Assembly (NCBI GenBank): GCA_009692425.1
Contig: SHZF01000010.1
Location: 1-64,000 of the forward strand
DNA length: 64,000 bases
Source: Myxococcales bacterium
Lineage (GTDB): Bacteria > Myxococcota_A > UBA9042
Direction of reading: 5' to 3'
The notes beneath the pieces are model-generated. The model ran no database searches. It had not been told where the DNA came from and saw nothing but the letters and a program-made list of their open reading frames with translations. The position numbers and the translations under genes were made by a program. Positions 42,665 to 51,703 of this stretch are shown one piece after another; the first letter of the stretch is position 1; every line of letters begins with the position of its first letter.

Positions 42665-44377
42665 CTACTTGCGGAACATCCGCAACATGCGGCGCGTCAC
42701 CAGAAACCCGCCCGCAACATTGATCGTGGCCAGCCACACCGCGACGACGCCGAGCACCACGGGTGCTGCGCCAGGCGGGCCGTTGGTATGCAGGATGCCG
42801 CCCAACAAAATGATCCCCGAGATCGCATTCGTGACGCTCATCAGCGGCGTATGCAGGGCGGGCGTGACGTTCCAGACGACCTGCCAGCCCACGAAGCAAG
42901 CCAACACGAACACGGTGAACCGCTCGAGGAACAGCGCCGTCGCTTTCGACGGGTCCTCGCCTGTGTGACCGGCGGCGTAATGCAGCGCGAGCCAGGCAAC
43001 GACGGTCAGGCCGACCATGGCCCACGTCAGCGGCGATTGGCGGGCACTCGAAGTGTCGCGGGCGAGGCGGGCCGAGGCAGGGACTTCATCGACAACCTGA
43101 ATGGTGGGCACGCCCAACTTCGATGTCAGCGCGGGAGCGGCCGGCGAGGCCGCGGGGAACGACCCGGCACCCGTGGCCGCGGGCGACGTCGATGCCGGCG
43201 CGCTCTCTGGAGACGGGGCTGGTCTGGCGGCAGGCGGCCACACGAGTTCACCGCGCCGCAGCACCAGTCCCCCGCGCACCACGTCGTCGTCCCCGTTCAG
43301 GCGAAAGTCACGCGCGTCGGCATCCATCGCCTGGGCGCCGCCGAAGTCGGTCAGCAGGTGCACGAGGTTCTGGGCGTACAGTTGGCTGGCGGTCGTAGCC
43401 AAGCGGCTCGTCAGGTCCGTGAAGCCGACGATCGTGACGCCATGGCGCACCACAGCCTCGTCTGGCACGGTCAGTTCGCAGTTGCCGCCCGCCTCGGCCG
43501 CGAGATCGACGACGACGGAGCCCGGCTTCATCGCCTCGACCATGTCGGCGAGCCACAGCTTCGGCGCCGGCCGGCCGGGGATCAGCGCGGTCGTGATGAC
43601 GATATCGACTTCGCGTGCCTGGGCCCGAAACAGCGCCATTTCGGCGGCAATGAATGCCGGGCTCATCTCCCTGGCGTACCCGCCGCCGCCCTCGCCGTCC
43701 TCGGTCACGGTCACTTCGAGAAACTCGGCGCCCATCGACTTGACCTGGTCGCGCACCGCCGCCCGCGTGTCGAATGCGCGCACCACGGCGCCCATTCCTT
43801 TGGCAGCGCCCAGCGCGGCCAGCCCGGCCACGCCGGCGCCGATGACGAGCACCTTGGCGGGCGCGATCTTGCCGGCAGCAGTAATCTGGCCGGTGAAGAA
43901 GGAGCCAAACTGGTGCGCTGCCTCGATTACGGCGCGGTAGCCGGCGATGTTCGCCATCGAGGACAGCGCGTCCATCTTCTGGGCCCGCGTGATGCGCGGA
44001 ATCTGGTCCATCGAAAACAGCGTGATGCCGCGCTGCGCCAACCGATCCAGCAACGCATGGGCGCCCGCCGGCCACACGAAGCTGACGACGGTTGCGCCGG
44101 TCCGCAGCAGGTCGCCCTCGTGGCGGCCGAGGTCCGGGCGGTCGTGCAGTGGCCGCACCTTCAGCAACAGGTCCGCGTCGGCATACAGACGCACCGGGTC
44201 GGCTTCGAGGCGCGCTCCCGCTGCGGAGTAGGCCGCGTCTGGCAAGCACGCACCGGCCCCGCAGCCCGCTTCCACGGCGACGTCGAAGCCCAACGCGACG
44301 AGCTTGCGCACGCTGTCGGGCGTGGCGGCGACGCGGCGCTCGCGCGGATGCGATTCCTTGGGTACGGCGAGGCGCAT
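42665..44377 (-). CDS. pntA: NAD(P) transhydrogenase alpha subunit (PntAA-PntAB in one chain)
   Basis: A 570-residue subunit. The NAD-binding domain I occupies residues ~1-380 ([20 protein letters not shown], then [52 protein letters not shown]). A Pro/Ala/Ser linker of ~60 residues follows. The C-terminal membrane part holds [16 protein letters not shown] and [20 protein letters not shown], followed by [14 protein letters not shown]. Many alphaproteobacteria split this into two genes; here it is fused as in enterobacteria but with a longer linker. The gene starts at the ATG at 44377, and the 158 bases upstream to 44535 show no gene. Confidence 0.95.
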   Translation of the reverse strand: MRLAVPKESHPRERRVAATPDSVRKLVALGFDVAVEAGCGAGACLPDAAYSAAGARLEADPVRLYADADLLLKVRPLHDRPDLGRHEGDLLRTGATVVSFVWPAGAHALLDRLAQRGITLFSMDQIPRITRAQKMDALSSMANIAGYRAVIEAAHQFGSFFTGQITAAGKIAPAKVLVIGAGVAGLAALGAAKGMGAVVRAFDTRAAVRDQVKSMGAEFLEVTVTEDGEGGGGYAREMSPAFIAAEMALFRAQAREVDIVITTALIPGRPAPKLWLADMVEAMKPGSVVVDLAAEAGGNCELTVPDEAVVRHGVTIVGFTDLTSRLATTASQLYAQNLVHLLTDFGGAQAMDADARDFRLNGDDDVVRGGLVLRRGELVWPPAARPAPSPESAPASTSPAATGAGSFPAASPAAPALTSKLGVPTIQVVDEVPASARLARDTSSARQSPLTWAMVGLTVVAWLALHYAAGHTGEDPSKATALFLERFTVFVLACFVGWQVVWNVTPALHTPLMSVTNAISGIILLGGILHTNGPPGAAPVVLGVVAVWLATINVAGGFLVTRRMLRMFRK

Positions 44378-44535
44378 GGGTTCCGGTCGACAAAAGCCGG
44401 GCCGCTCGGGCCGCGACCAGGCAGGGGGCCTACAAGAGCGCAGGATGCGCCGCAGGGCAAGGGGGCGCTGTCACGCGGGCGTCACGACGACATTCGCGCA
44501 CGCTGATCGCTCGTGCATGGAAGATTCACCGGCTC

Positions 44536-45684
44536 TCAACGCTTGAACCAGTCGGCGGGGTCGACCGGCTGGCCGTTGTGGCGAATCTCGAAGTACAGGT
44601 AGCGGCCCTTGATGGAGCCGGATGCGCCGACGTCGGCCAACCGCTCGCGCGAGGCGATGATCTGGCCGACTTCGACGCGCACGGCTTCGAGGTGGGCATA
44701 GACCGTGTGCCAGCCGCGGCCATGGTCGAGGATCACGGTCTCGCCGTACCCCGTGAGCCAGCCGACATGCGCCACCCGGCCCCAGAACACCGCCCGCACC
44801 GCTGCGCCCGGCGCTCCCCACGAGCGATAGTCGAGCCCGCGGTGCAGCGTGGTCGTGCCGAATTTCGGGTGGCGTACATCGCCGAAGGCCACCTCGACGC
44901 GACCGGCAACCGGCGGCAGCAGCTTGCCCTGAACGAGCGCGAACGTGTACTTGCGCTCCTGCCATTCCTGCAACGTGGCGATGCGCGCAGTCAATTGGCG
45001 GTGCGCGGCATCCAGGTCGCGCACGGCGCTTTCGTGAAAGCGGCGGTCCTCTTCGATGCGCTGGACGAGCAGCACCTTGTCGCTGCGCTCCTGTTCGGCG
45101 CGCGCGCGCTCGGTGTGCAGGTCGAGGTCGAGCTTCTCCAAGCCCGCCAGCGCGACGTTGCGTTCGCGGGTGACGCGGTCGAGGTCGCGCAGGCGTTCGC
45201 GGTACTGTTGCAGGCGGGCGCGGTCTGCCACGAGCAGGCGGCGCAGCAGGCGGTCCTTGACCACGGATTCAGCGAAGTCCTTGGCTCCCAAGGCGAACCG
45301 CAGCGTGGGCCACTGGGCGATGCGCAACACGGCACGCAGCCGATCGCGCACGGCGGCCTGCAACACCCCGAGGTCGGCCGCCGCCTTGGCGCGGCGCATC
45401 TCGGTCTGGGTGAGCACATCGGCCGCGCGCGCCCGCTCGGCCCCTGCCCGCAGCAATCTGGTATCAAGATCGATGACGTCGCGATCGAGACGGTCGAGCG
45501 CTTCGAGCAGGCCAAGTTCGGTCTGCAGCACTTTTGCGTAGCGCGCCGCGACGTCGCCGGGCTCGGCTGCTGCTGCGGACCGTTCGCCACCTGAGATCAG
45601 CACGCCGACGAGCCAGGCGAACCGCAGCGCGACGAGCGCCGGCCACGCAGGCCCGCGGGCAACGGGCCGCCAACGCCACTGCAA
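44536..45684 (-). CDS. envC: EnvC-like murein hydrolase activator (coiled coil plus M23 domain)
   Basis: A 382-residue exported protein if translation starts at the TTG at 45684, which puts a signal (VALRFAWLVGVLISG, ending SAAAAEPG) at the N-terminus. The same frame is open to a GTG at 45843, but that extension includes the dispersed repeat and is doubted. A long coiled coil (residues ~50-230; RDRLRAVLRIAQ ... QYRERLRDLDRVTRERNVAL) precedes a LytM/M23 domain: VAFGDVRHPKFGTTTLHRGL, DYRSWGAPGAAVRAVFWGRV, VILDHGRGWHTVYAHLEAVR, YLYFEIRHNGQPVDPADW. The catalytic zinc His of true endopeptidases looks only partly kept, as in EnvC, which activates amidases. It follows ftsE-ftsX, exactly the partner complex that controls EnvC. 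Confidence 0.8.
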   Translation of the reverse strand: MQWRWRPVARGPAWPALVALRFAWLVGVLISGGERSAAAAEPGDVAARYAKVLQTELGLLEALDRLDRDVIDLDTRLLRAGAERARAADVLTQTEMRRAKAAADLGVLQAAVRDRLRAVLRIAQWPTLRFALGAKDFAESVVKDRLLRRLLVADRARLQQYRERLRDLDRVTRERNVALAGLEKLDLDLHTERARAEQERSDKVLLVQRIEEDRRFHESAVRDLDAAHRQLTARIATLQEWQERKYTFALVQGKLLPPVAGRVEVAFGDVRHPKFGTTTLHRGLDYRSWGAPGAAVRAVFWGRVAHVGWLTGYGETVILDHGRGWHTVYAHLEAVRVEVGQIIASRERLADVGASGSIKGRYLYFEIRHNGQPVDPADWFKR

Positions 45685-45708
45685 CGACGTCAGAGCCCGT
45701 GCAAAAAT

Positions 45709-45767
45709 AAGTCGATCGCCTGCGCGTCGCCGTGAGTCGGCTTCAGCCGCGAACTTGGCGACCCAAC
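45709..45767 (-). repeat. Degenerate dispersed repeat, copy B
   Basis: Matches 10758-10816 without gaps at about 45 of 59 positions, both copies starting at AAGTCGATC. Read on the minus strand it encodes VAKFAAEADSRRRAGDRL. It lies in the gap between the ftsX stop and the probable envC start. Here it happens to be in frame with envC, which is why the envC frame looks extended. Confidence 0.55.
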
Positions 45768-45849
45768 CTGCGACAAGGGACCGTGCCGAATCACTCTCAC
45801 GATCCAACTCGTAGAAAGGCAGTCGATTCGGTAATTCTTGCACGGGCCC

Positions 45850-46752
45850 TCACGTGCGCAGGTAGCGGCCGACGCTCAGCCCGCTGGCGACGAGTCCGAC
45901 CGCTGGCCCGCCCACGAAAAGCCAGACAACCATGCCAGGCGGCAACAGCGACCACGGCACGTTGAGCATGTAGACATCGCGCACGAGTCCGCGCAGTTCG
46001 AGGTGGAGCCCGCCGAGCAGCAAGGTCGCCAGCACGGCACCGCACAGCCCCTGCAGCACGCCCTCGACCAGAAACGGGATGCGGATGAATGTCGGCGTCG
46101 CCCCGACCAGTCCGAGGATGTCGATCTCGTCGCGCCGCGAGAACACGCTGAGCCGGATCGTCGAGAACACGAAGAACATTGCCGACGCCAACAGCACGAT
46201 CGACAGCACGAAGCCGATCGTCCGCGCAATCTCGACGCCCGCGAAAAGCAACCGCAACTTTTCTGCGCCAAATGCGACGTCTTCGACGGATTCGACCCCG
46301 TGCAGCGTCTTCGTCCACGCCACCAGCGCTTCGACATCGCCGCGGCTGGCCAGCTCGGCTTCGATCTCGACCTCGAGGACCGGCTGGCCGGGGATCGCGG
46401 CCTCGTCGAGCCCTTGCAACAGTTCCGGATCAAGCAGCTTGCGATTGCGCGCGCGGTCCTGCTCGCGGCTCAGCGCACGCACGGCCCGCACGCCATCGCG
46501 CCCGCGCACGCGTTGTTCGACCTGGGCCGCCACCGGCGGCGGCGTGCCGTCTTTCAGGTACACCTGCACTGTCAGCGATTGGCCAAGCTCGCGCAGCAGG
46601 CGGCTCGCATTGAACTGCACCATCGCGAACAGGCCGACGAGCGTGAGCGCCAGCGCAATCGTCAGCGCGCTCACCGCCGTCAGCCACGGCGATGCGCCCA
46701 CCAACAGCCAAGCCTGGCGCAACACGTACCGCAGGTGCGGTCCTCGTTTCAC
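45850..46752 (-). CDS. ftsX: Cell division membrane protein FtsX
   Basis: A 300-residue ABC-type membrane subunit without transport function; with FtsE it opens and closes the periplasmic activator EnvC during septal splitting. It has the FtsX order: N-terminal cytoplasmic amphipathic stretch, TM1 (WLTAVSALTIALALTLVGLF), a periplasmic loop (LGQSLTVQVYLKDGTPPPVA ... GVESVEDVAFG), then three TMs at the end (TIGFVLSIVLLASAMFFVFS, IRIPFLVEGVLQGLCGAVLA, SLLPPGMVVWLFVGGPAVGL) with the conserved RRDEIDILGLVGATPTFIR between them. The start ATG at 46752 overlaps the ftsE stop by 4 bases. Confidence 0.93.
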   Translation of the reverse strand: MKRGPHLRYVLRQAWLLVGASPWLTAVSALTIALALTLVGLFAMVQFNASRLLRELGQSLTVQVYLKDGTPPPVAAQVEQRVRGRDGVRAVRALSREQDRARNRKLLDPELLQGLDEAAIPGQPVLEVEIEAELASRGDVEALVAWTKTLHGVESVEDVAFGAEKLRLLFAGVEIARTIGFVLSIVLLASAMFFVFSTIRLSVFSRRDEIDILGLVGATPTFIRIPFLVEGVLQGLCGAVLATLLLGGLHLELRGLVRDVYMLNVPWSLLPPGMVVWLFVGGPAVGLVASGLSVGRYLRT

Positions 46753-47567
46753 GCGTCGCCTCCCTCGTCGAAATCGTCGGCCGCAACCGCAACGGGCCCA
46801 TCGGGCGACGGATCGACCACAGCCTGTGACGACAACGGCGACGACGCCAGCGCGACCGGCTGCGACACCCGCGCACTCGGCAGGTCAACCACCGGCCGCG
46901 GCTGGCGGGGGCGGTCGTCGGCCAGCCGGCCGCGGTGCAGCGCCAGCGTCCGCAACCCGTAGCGCTCGATCAGGTGGATGTCGTGGGTCGCCACCACCAC
47001 GGTCGTGCCGTGGCGGTTGATGTCGGTCAACAATCCCATGATCTCGGCGGCGAGTTCCGGGTCGAGGTTGCCGGTTGGTTCGTCGGCCAGCAGGATGGCG
47101 GGCTCGTTGACGAGGGCCCGCGCGATCGCAACGCGCTGCTGTTCTCCGCCAGACAGATCACCGGGCAAGGCGGTAGCGCGGTGCAGCAGGCGCAGGCCTT
47201 CGAGCAACTGGTTGACCCGTCGCTCGATCTCGCGGCGCGGCAGGCCGAGGATCTCCAGCGCAATGGCGACATTGTCGAACACGTTGCGGCGCGGCACCAG
47301 CCGGAAGTCTTGGAACACAATGCCGATATTCCGGCGCAGGAAGGGGATCGACGAATCCCGCAGCACGTGGATGTTGCGGCCGCCGATCAGGATCTGGCCG
47401 TCGGTCGCCCGCTCCATCACGAGCAGCAGCCGCAGCAGGGTCGACTTGCCCGCGCCCGATGGCCCCGTCAGGAACACGAACTCGCCCTCGCGCACCCGCA
47501 GCGTCACATCGACGAGGGCCTCGGACCCGTTTGGATAGCGCTTGTGGACGTGGTACAGCTGGATCAT
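46749..47567 (-). CDS. ftsE: Cell division ATP-binding protein FtsE
   Basis: A 272-residue ABC ATPase. Walker A GPSGAGKSTLLRLLL, Q-loop FQDFRLVPRRNVFDNVA, signature DLSGGEQQRVAIARALV, Walker B ILLADEPTGNLDPEL and H-loop VVVATHDIHLIE are all present, with the FtsE opening IQLYHVHKRYPNGSEALVDV. A ~50-residue C-terminal tail (SSPLSSQAVVDPSPDGPVAV) is extra. FtsE drives FtsX, which signals to the EnvC-like product encoded two genes downstream. The ftsE-ftsX-envC run is a well-known functional set. Confidence 0.94.
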   Translation of the reverse strand: MIQLYHVHKRYPNGSEALVDVTLRVREGEFVFLTGPSGAGKSTLLRLLLVMERATDGQILIGGRNIHVLRDSSIPFLRRNIGIVFQDFRLVPRRNVFDNVAIALEILGLPRREIERRVNQLLEGLRLLHRATALPGDLSGGEQQRVAIARALVNEPAILLADEPTGNLDPELAAEIMGLLTDINRHGTTVVVATHDIHLIERYGLRTLALHRGRLADDRPRQPRPVVDLPSARVSQPVALASSPLSSQAVVDPSPDGPVAVAADDFDEGGDA

Positions 47568-47825
47568 GGCGGGCGTGGACCCTAGCAGACCGCTGGATCG
47601 CGCTCAAGGCTGCGGGTTTGCATCGGCGGGCGGCCGAAATCCTTGCCGCAAGGGCTTTCGCCGCTGCCCTGGGTGTGGTACACGGCTGCGCGGCTCGCGT
47701 TCGGAAGACCTGCGCGCCCCAGCCGCCCGCGAACAAAAGCTCATTGAATTACGCGGTATTGCGTAGCGGACCGCTGCCCCAGACCGCCCCTCACGCCCGG
47801 GTTTCGGGCACGCCAGGAGAGCACG

Positions 47826-49196
47826 ATGAACAAGGTACTCGCCGCGACGCTGGCCGGCGCAACGCAAATCAGCCGCTTGGCGCTCGCCGGCGCGCTCAGC
47901 TTCGCCGTAGCGATCCCCGTCCACGCCACGGAGAGCCGCGTCAACGCGCTGTCCGCCGGTACGCCGGCTGGCGTGTTCAACGAAAAGTCGGTGACGCTGC
48001 GCGACAGTGCGAACATCTATCCGCTGCCGCAGTACATGGTGACCTACAAGAACTCGGTCGATGTCGATACGACCGCGGTCGACGCCGCCACCGTCGGCGG
48101 CGAATACGGGACGATGAACATCCGCTACGCCTTGTCGGACGACTCGGTGCTGCTCCTGTTCGGCAAAAAGTCGCCGTGGCGGTCGGTCGAGGGCCTGAAG
48201 TCGATCGGCGGCAAGGACGTGATCGCGAATTCTGGGTACGCGCCCGGCGTCGATGACCCGACCAAGCACCAATTCGGCATCGGCTTCGGCATGAAGGGAG
48301 GCGAATCGCTCCGGTTGGGTGCCACGCTCGCGCTCGGCGGCCACCGCAACGACGGCTCGGGAACGGCGCCGATCGACGAGAACAGCAACACGTTCATCGA
48401 CTTCGCGGCGGGTATCGGTTTCGACGTCAACGAAACGAACAACCTCGACTTCGGCATCAACCTTGGGCTGGCGTCGATCAACAACCGCGATGCGAAGGGC
48501 GCCTCGAACATGCAGGACCGCTACATCGGCGACGGCGCGAACCTGCACTTCTCACTGATCGGCAAGGGCGAATTCCAGGTGCACCAGATCGCGAAGCTCG
48601 TCCCGTACCTGCGCTTCGGCTACGACGGCCGCGGCGTGGCGCACGTGCAGCGCTCCGAAGACGTGCAGGCGCAGAACGGCAACGATGCCAAGCGCGCCCA
48701 CCTGACCCACATCGCCATCTCGCTTGGCTCCGATCTGCGCATCGAACCAGTTGAGGGCGTGACCGTGCAGCCAGGGCTCGGCCTGATGTGGCGGCAGACG
48801 GTGCTCAACGGCAACAGCTTGGCGGGCCCCCCGGGCTCGGGCATCACGGAGAAGGGCGTCGAGAATTCGCGCCAGTTCCTGCCGTACTACGGCTTCGCGG
48901 CCGAGGCCAAGGCGTTCGACTGGTGCGTGCTGCGCCTGGGTGCGCGCCAGACCATCGAGAAGACGGACGAGGACAACACGCTGCCGGCCGCACAGCAGGG
49001 CCAGCCGCAGCCCTCGAACGAGCGCCACGTGTCGACCGTGAGGAACGAGGTCACGACCGGCGTCGGCATCAAGATGATGGGCTGGGACCTCGACGTGAAC
49101 ATGAAGCCCGACTTCTTCAACAACGGCATCCACGCCGCCACCGGCAATCCGACAGGCGGGTGGGGCCTCGACTGGGCGCTCGGCTACGACTGGTAG
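47826..49196 (+). CDS. Outer-membrane beta-barrel protein, unknown function
   Basis: A 456-residue exported protein with an AGGAGAG ribosome-binding site 5 bases before the ATG. The signal peptide is MNKVLAATLAGATQISRLAL ... AVAIPVHAT. The mature protein is rich in alternating strands (YGTMNIRYALSDDSVLLLFG, HQFGIGFGMKGGESLRLGAT, FIDFAAGIGFDVNETNNLDF, VPYLRFGYDGRGVAHVQRSE) and ends in ALGYDW, a terminal aromatic residue as needed for outer-membrane insertion by the BAM complex. No known porin or channel family is recognised. It stands alone; the 258-base gap from ftsE (47568-47825) contains its promoter, which I could not assign. Close relatives appear limited to this bacterial group (inference). 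Confidence 0.75.
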   Translation: MNKVLAATLAGATQISRLALAGALSFAVAIPVHATESRVNALSAGTPAGVFNEKSVTLRDSANIYPLPQYMVTYKNSVDVDTTAVDAATVGGEYGTMNIRYALSDDSVLLLFGKKSPWRSVEGLKSIGGKDVIANSGYAPGVDDPTKHQFGIGFGMKGGESLRLGATLALGGHRNDGSGTAPIDENSNTFIDFAAGIGFDVNETNNLDFGINLGLASINNRDAKGASNMQDRYIGDGANLHFSLIGKGEFQVHQIAKLVPYLRFGYDGRGVAHVQRSEDVQAQNGNDAKRAHLTHIAISLGSDLRIEPVEGVTVQPGLGLMWRQTVLNGNSLAGPPGSGITEKGVENSRQFLPYYGFAAEAKAFDWCVLRLGARQTIEKTDEDNTLPAAQQGQPQPSNERHVSTVRNEVTTGVGIKMMGWDLDVNMKPDFFNNGIHAATGNPTGGWGLDWALGYDW

Positions 49197-49399
49197 CCCG
49201 GACGTTTCGACCGTTCGCGAAGGCGGGCGTCCCGGTGGTCCACTGCCGGGGCGCCTGCCACGTTTTTCGCGCCACGGGAACAATCCCGCGCGGCGTTGGG
49301 TTCGGTCCTGGGCTGTCGGCGTCTTGTCGCGCCCGGCGAATCGGGGCCGCGTCGCTCGTTTGACAGCGCTCTGCGCACGCTCGCACAATCCGACGGTCC

Positions 49400-50491
49400 A
49401 TGATGAAACTCTCCATCACTTGCGCTGCCTTTCTCGCATCGGGCGTGTTCGGCTTGGCGTGCAACCGCACCGCGCCGCCTGCCGCGGCTCCTCTGGCAGG
49501 AACTCCGGCAGCCGCTGAGGCCGCAGGTGGCGCTTTCGATCCGGCAGCCGCGCCGACGGCAGTGGCGGTGGCGGGCGGAGAGCCGGTGCGCCTCATTCCC
49601 GGCTATGTACGCCCGACCGGCCCCGTGGCGACCGTGAACGGCAAGCCGATCCCTGCCGAGAAGTTCAACGCCGAGTTCGACCGTCTGGTCAGCGCTGGCA
49701 CGCGCATTCCCTCGGACCGCGTGCAGCGAATCGGGCGCAACATCGTGCAGAAACTGGTGGATCAGGAACTGCGCGATCAAGCGGTCGCCGAGCACGCCTT
49801 GACCCTGACCGAAGACGAGCTCGAGGAGGCGTGGAAAGCATTCACGTCACGCTTCCAGGACATGTCGGGGCGCTTCGACGAGTCGGCCTTCCAGGGCGAG
49901 TTGCAGCGCAAGCGGACCTCGACGGCAGAGATGCGCCGGCAGATCGGCACGCAGCGCCTGCAACAAAAGCTGGTCGACAAGCTCGGCAGCGTCACGATGG
50001 CGGAGGCGGACCTCAAGGCCTTCTACGACAGCAACCCGTCCGCGTGGGTCGAGTTGGCGTCGCGCGACGTGCGGCCGCTGCTGGTGCGGGTCGCGCCCGA
50101 CGGGCCGGACCCTGAGCGCGCCCAGGCGGAGACCCAGGCCCGCGCCGCCTTTGACAAGCTGAAGAAGGGTGCGGATTTCGAGGAGGTTGCGCGCGACATG
50201 GGCCTGCCGCCGATGGGCCCGATCCACCTCGTGCGCAACTCCAACGAGCCTGAACTCGAAACGGCGGCCTTCGCTCTCAAGGTGGGTGACGTGTCGGCAC
50301 CCGTCAAGACGCGCTGGGGCTTCTATGTGCTGCGCCTGCTGGAGAAGAACGAGCAGCGTGTGCGGCCCTACCCCGAGGTGCGCGACGAGATCCGCCACAC
50401 GCTTGAGGCGCGCAAGCGTTACCTTGAAGACAAGCGCATCGTCGATGATCTGCGGCGCAAGGCCACCATCGCCGAGTCGTTGCCGTTTTGA
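49400..50491 (+). CDS. SurA/PrsA-like lipoprotein with parvulin isomerase domain
   Basis: A 363-residue lipoprotein: two ATGs in a row at 49400 and 49403, signal KLSITCAAFLASGVFG with lipobox LAC, then an Ala/Pro spacer. The SurA-type N-terminal chaperone domain follows (VATVNGKPIPAEKFNAEFDR, VQKLVDQELRDQAVAEHALT, FQGELQRKRTSTAEMRRQIG). Then comes one parvulin domain (VRPLLVRVAPDGPDPERAQA, then LKKGADFEEVARDMG, then FALKVGDVSAPVKTRWGFYVLRLLE). Full domain order of SurA with a single isomerase domain. It probably folds outer-membrane proteins. The upstream gap (49197-49399) shows no gene. Its stop overlaps the aroQ ATG by one base. Confidence 0.88.
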   Translation: MMKLSITCAAFLASGVFGLACNRTAPPAAAPLAGTPAAAEAAGGAFDPAAAPTAVAVAGGEPVRLIPGYVRPTGPVATVNGKPIPAEKFNAEFDRLVSAGTRIPSDRVQRIGRNIVQKLVDQELRDQAVAEHALTLTEDELEEAWKAFTSRFQDMSGRFDESAFQGELQRKRTSTAEMRRQIGTQRLQQKLVDKLGSVTMAEADLKAFYDSNPSAWVELASRDVRPLLVRVAPDGPDPERAQAETQARAAFDKLKKGADFEEVARDMGLPPMGPIHLVRNSNEPELETAAFALKVGDVSAPVKTRWGFYVLRLLEKNEQRVRPYPEVRDEIRHTLEARKRYLEDKRIVDDLRRKATIAESLPF

Positions 50492-50991
50492 TGGCGCAGG
50501 GCATGGCAAGGGCGCGACTCTGGCGCATCGAAGTGCTGCATGGCCCCAACCTGAACCGGCTCGGCACTCGTGAACCTGCGCTGTATGGTCGCGCCACGCT
50601 GGCCGAGATCGATGCACGCCTCCATGCGCTCGGCCGCGAACTGGGCGCAGATGTCGGCACGTTCCAGTCGAACCACGAAGGCGCGCTCATCGACCGGCTG
50701 CACGCACAAGGGGACACGGCGGACGCTTTCATCCTGAACCTGGCAGGGTATACTCACACGAGCGTGGCGCTGCGAGACGCTGTGCTGGCGGTGGGTGTTC
50801 CCGCCGTCGAGGTGCACCTGACGAACGCCGCCGCGCGCGAACCGTTCCGGCGGGTGTCGCTGCTGACGGGCGTTGCGATCGGGTCCATTGCGGGGCTGGG
50901 CGCACTCGGCTACGAACTCGCGCTGCGGGCGCTGATCGACCGGTTGCAGACCGGCGCGGAGTCGGCAGGTCCGCAGCACTTCGAACCCTGA
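50491..50991 (+). CDS. aroQ: Type II 3-dehydroquinate dehydratase
   Basis: A 166-residue enzyme of the shikimate pathway converting 3-dehydroquinate to 3-dehydroshikimate. Motifs of the type II class: EVLHGPNLNRLGTREPALYG (with the catalytic Tyr in ALYG), GTFQSNHEGALIDRL, FILNLAGYTHTSVALRDAVL and VEVHLTNAAAREPFRR. ATG at 50491; a TTG at 50488 is also open. A short unusual C-terminal stretch (GVAIGSIAGLGALGYELALR) shows Gly-Ala hydrophobic residues, as is common in the class. Overlaps the preceding SurA-like gene by one base and precedes efp by 32 bases, so probably one operon. Confidence 0.95.
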   Translation: MAQGMARARLWRIEVLHGPNLNRLGTREPALYGRATLAEIDARLHALGRELGADVGTFQSNHEGALIDRLHAQGDTADAFILNLAGYTHTSVALRDAVLAVGVPAVEVHLTNAAAREPFRRVSLLTGVAIGSIAGLGALGYELALRALIDRLQTGAESAGPQHFEP

Positions 50992-51023
50992 ACCCGGGCG
51001 CGCCCCGGCACGATGCAGGACCC

Positions 51024-51584
51024 ATGTACGATACGTCGCAATTCCGCAAGGGACTCAAGATTGAGATTGAAGCGCAACCATGGGAAATCGTTGATTTCCA
51101 GCACGTAAAGCCGGGCAAGGGCTCCGCCTTCGTTCGCACGCGCATCAAGAACCTGCTGACGAACAACACGATCGACCGCACGTTTCGCTCCGGTGACAAG
51201 GTCGACATTCCGAACTGCGAAGAAATCCAGGCGGTGTACCAGTACTTCGACGGTGCATTCCACTTCATGAACCTCGAGTCGTTCGAGTCGCTCGAGGTCG
51301 AACCGGCCGCGATCGGCGATACGAAGAACTTCCTGACAGAGAACCTCAACGTCGCGATCCTGTTGTTCCGCGGCCGCACCATCGCGATCGATCTGCCCAA
51401 CTTCATTACGGCGAAGATCACGCATTGCCAGCCGGCCGTGCAGGGCAACACGGCCCAGGGCGCTACGAAGCCCGTGACGGTCGAGACGGGCTACGTCGTG
51501 CAGGTGCCGCTCTACATCACAGAGAAGGACGTCTTGAAAATCGATACGCGCGACGGCCGCTACGTCGAACGCGTCGCGCGCTGA
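51024..51584 (+). CDS. efp: Translation elongation factor P
   Basis: A 186-residue factor that rescues ribosomes stalled at polyproline stretches. It has the KOW-like domain I with the modification loop HVKPGKGSAFVRTRIKNL (target Lys at residue 32), the OB-fold domain II (FHFMNLESFESLEVEPAAIG) and C-terminal domain III ending TEKDVLKIDTRDGRYVERV. The lysine is kept, so it may be modified, but no epmA/epmB-type modification gene lies in the window. Pro-rich proteins encoded nearby (TPR protein at 51704, pheT linker, lipoprotein spacers) would need it. The preceding genes are the SurA-like gene and aroQ. Confidence 0.96.
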   Translation: MYDTSQFRKGLKIEIEAQPWEIVDFQHVKPGKGSAFVRTRIKNLLTNNTIDRTFRSGDKVDIPNCEEIQAVYQYFDGAFHFMNLESFESLEVEPAAIGDTKNFLTENLNVAILLFRGRTIAIDLPNFITAKITHCQPAVQGNTAQGATKPVTVETGYVVQVPLYITEKDVLKIDTRDGRYVERVAR

Positions 51585-51703
51585 TGACGCGGACTCGCCG
51601 CGCCGCGAGGGCGACCCACTTGTTGTTGCAAACGTCCTGAAAACACGACGTCAAAAATCGGGGAAACCGGTCAGAGCACGGTGACTTGGCAGGAGGAGCG
51701 CTC

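Noticed and set aside
37162-51584. A functional link between KamDE and EF-P modification
   Set aside because: EF-P beta-lysylation uses a lysine 2,3-aminomutase (EpmB), a radical SAM enzyme. KamDE is a B12-dependent 5,6-aminomutase, and the two genes are 12 kb apart in different units.
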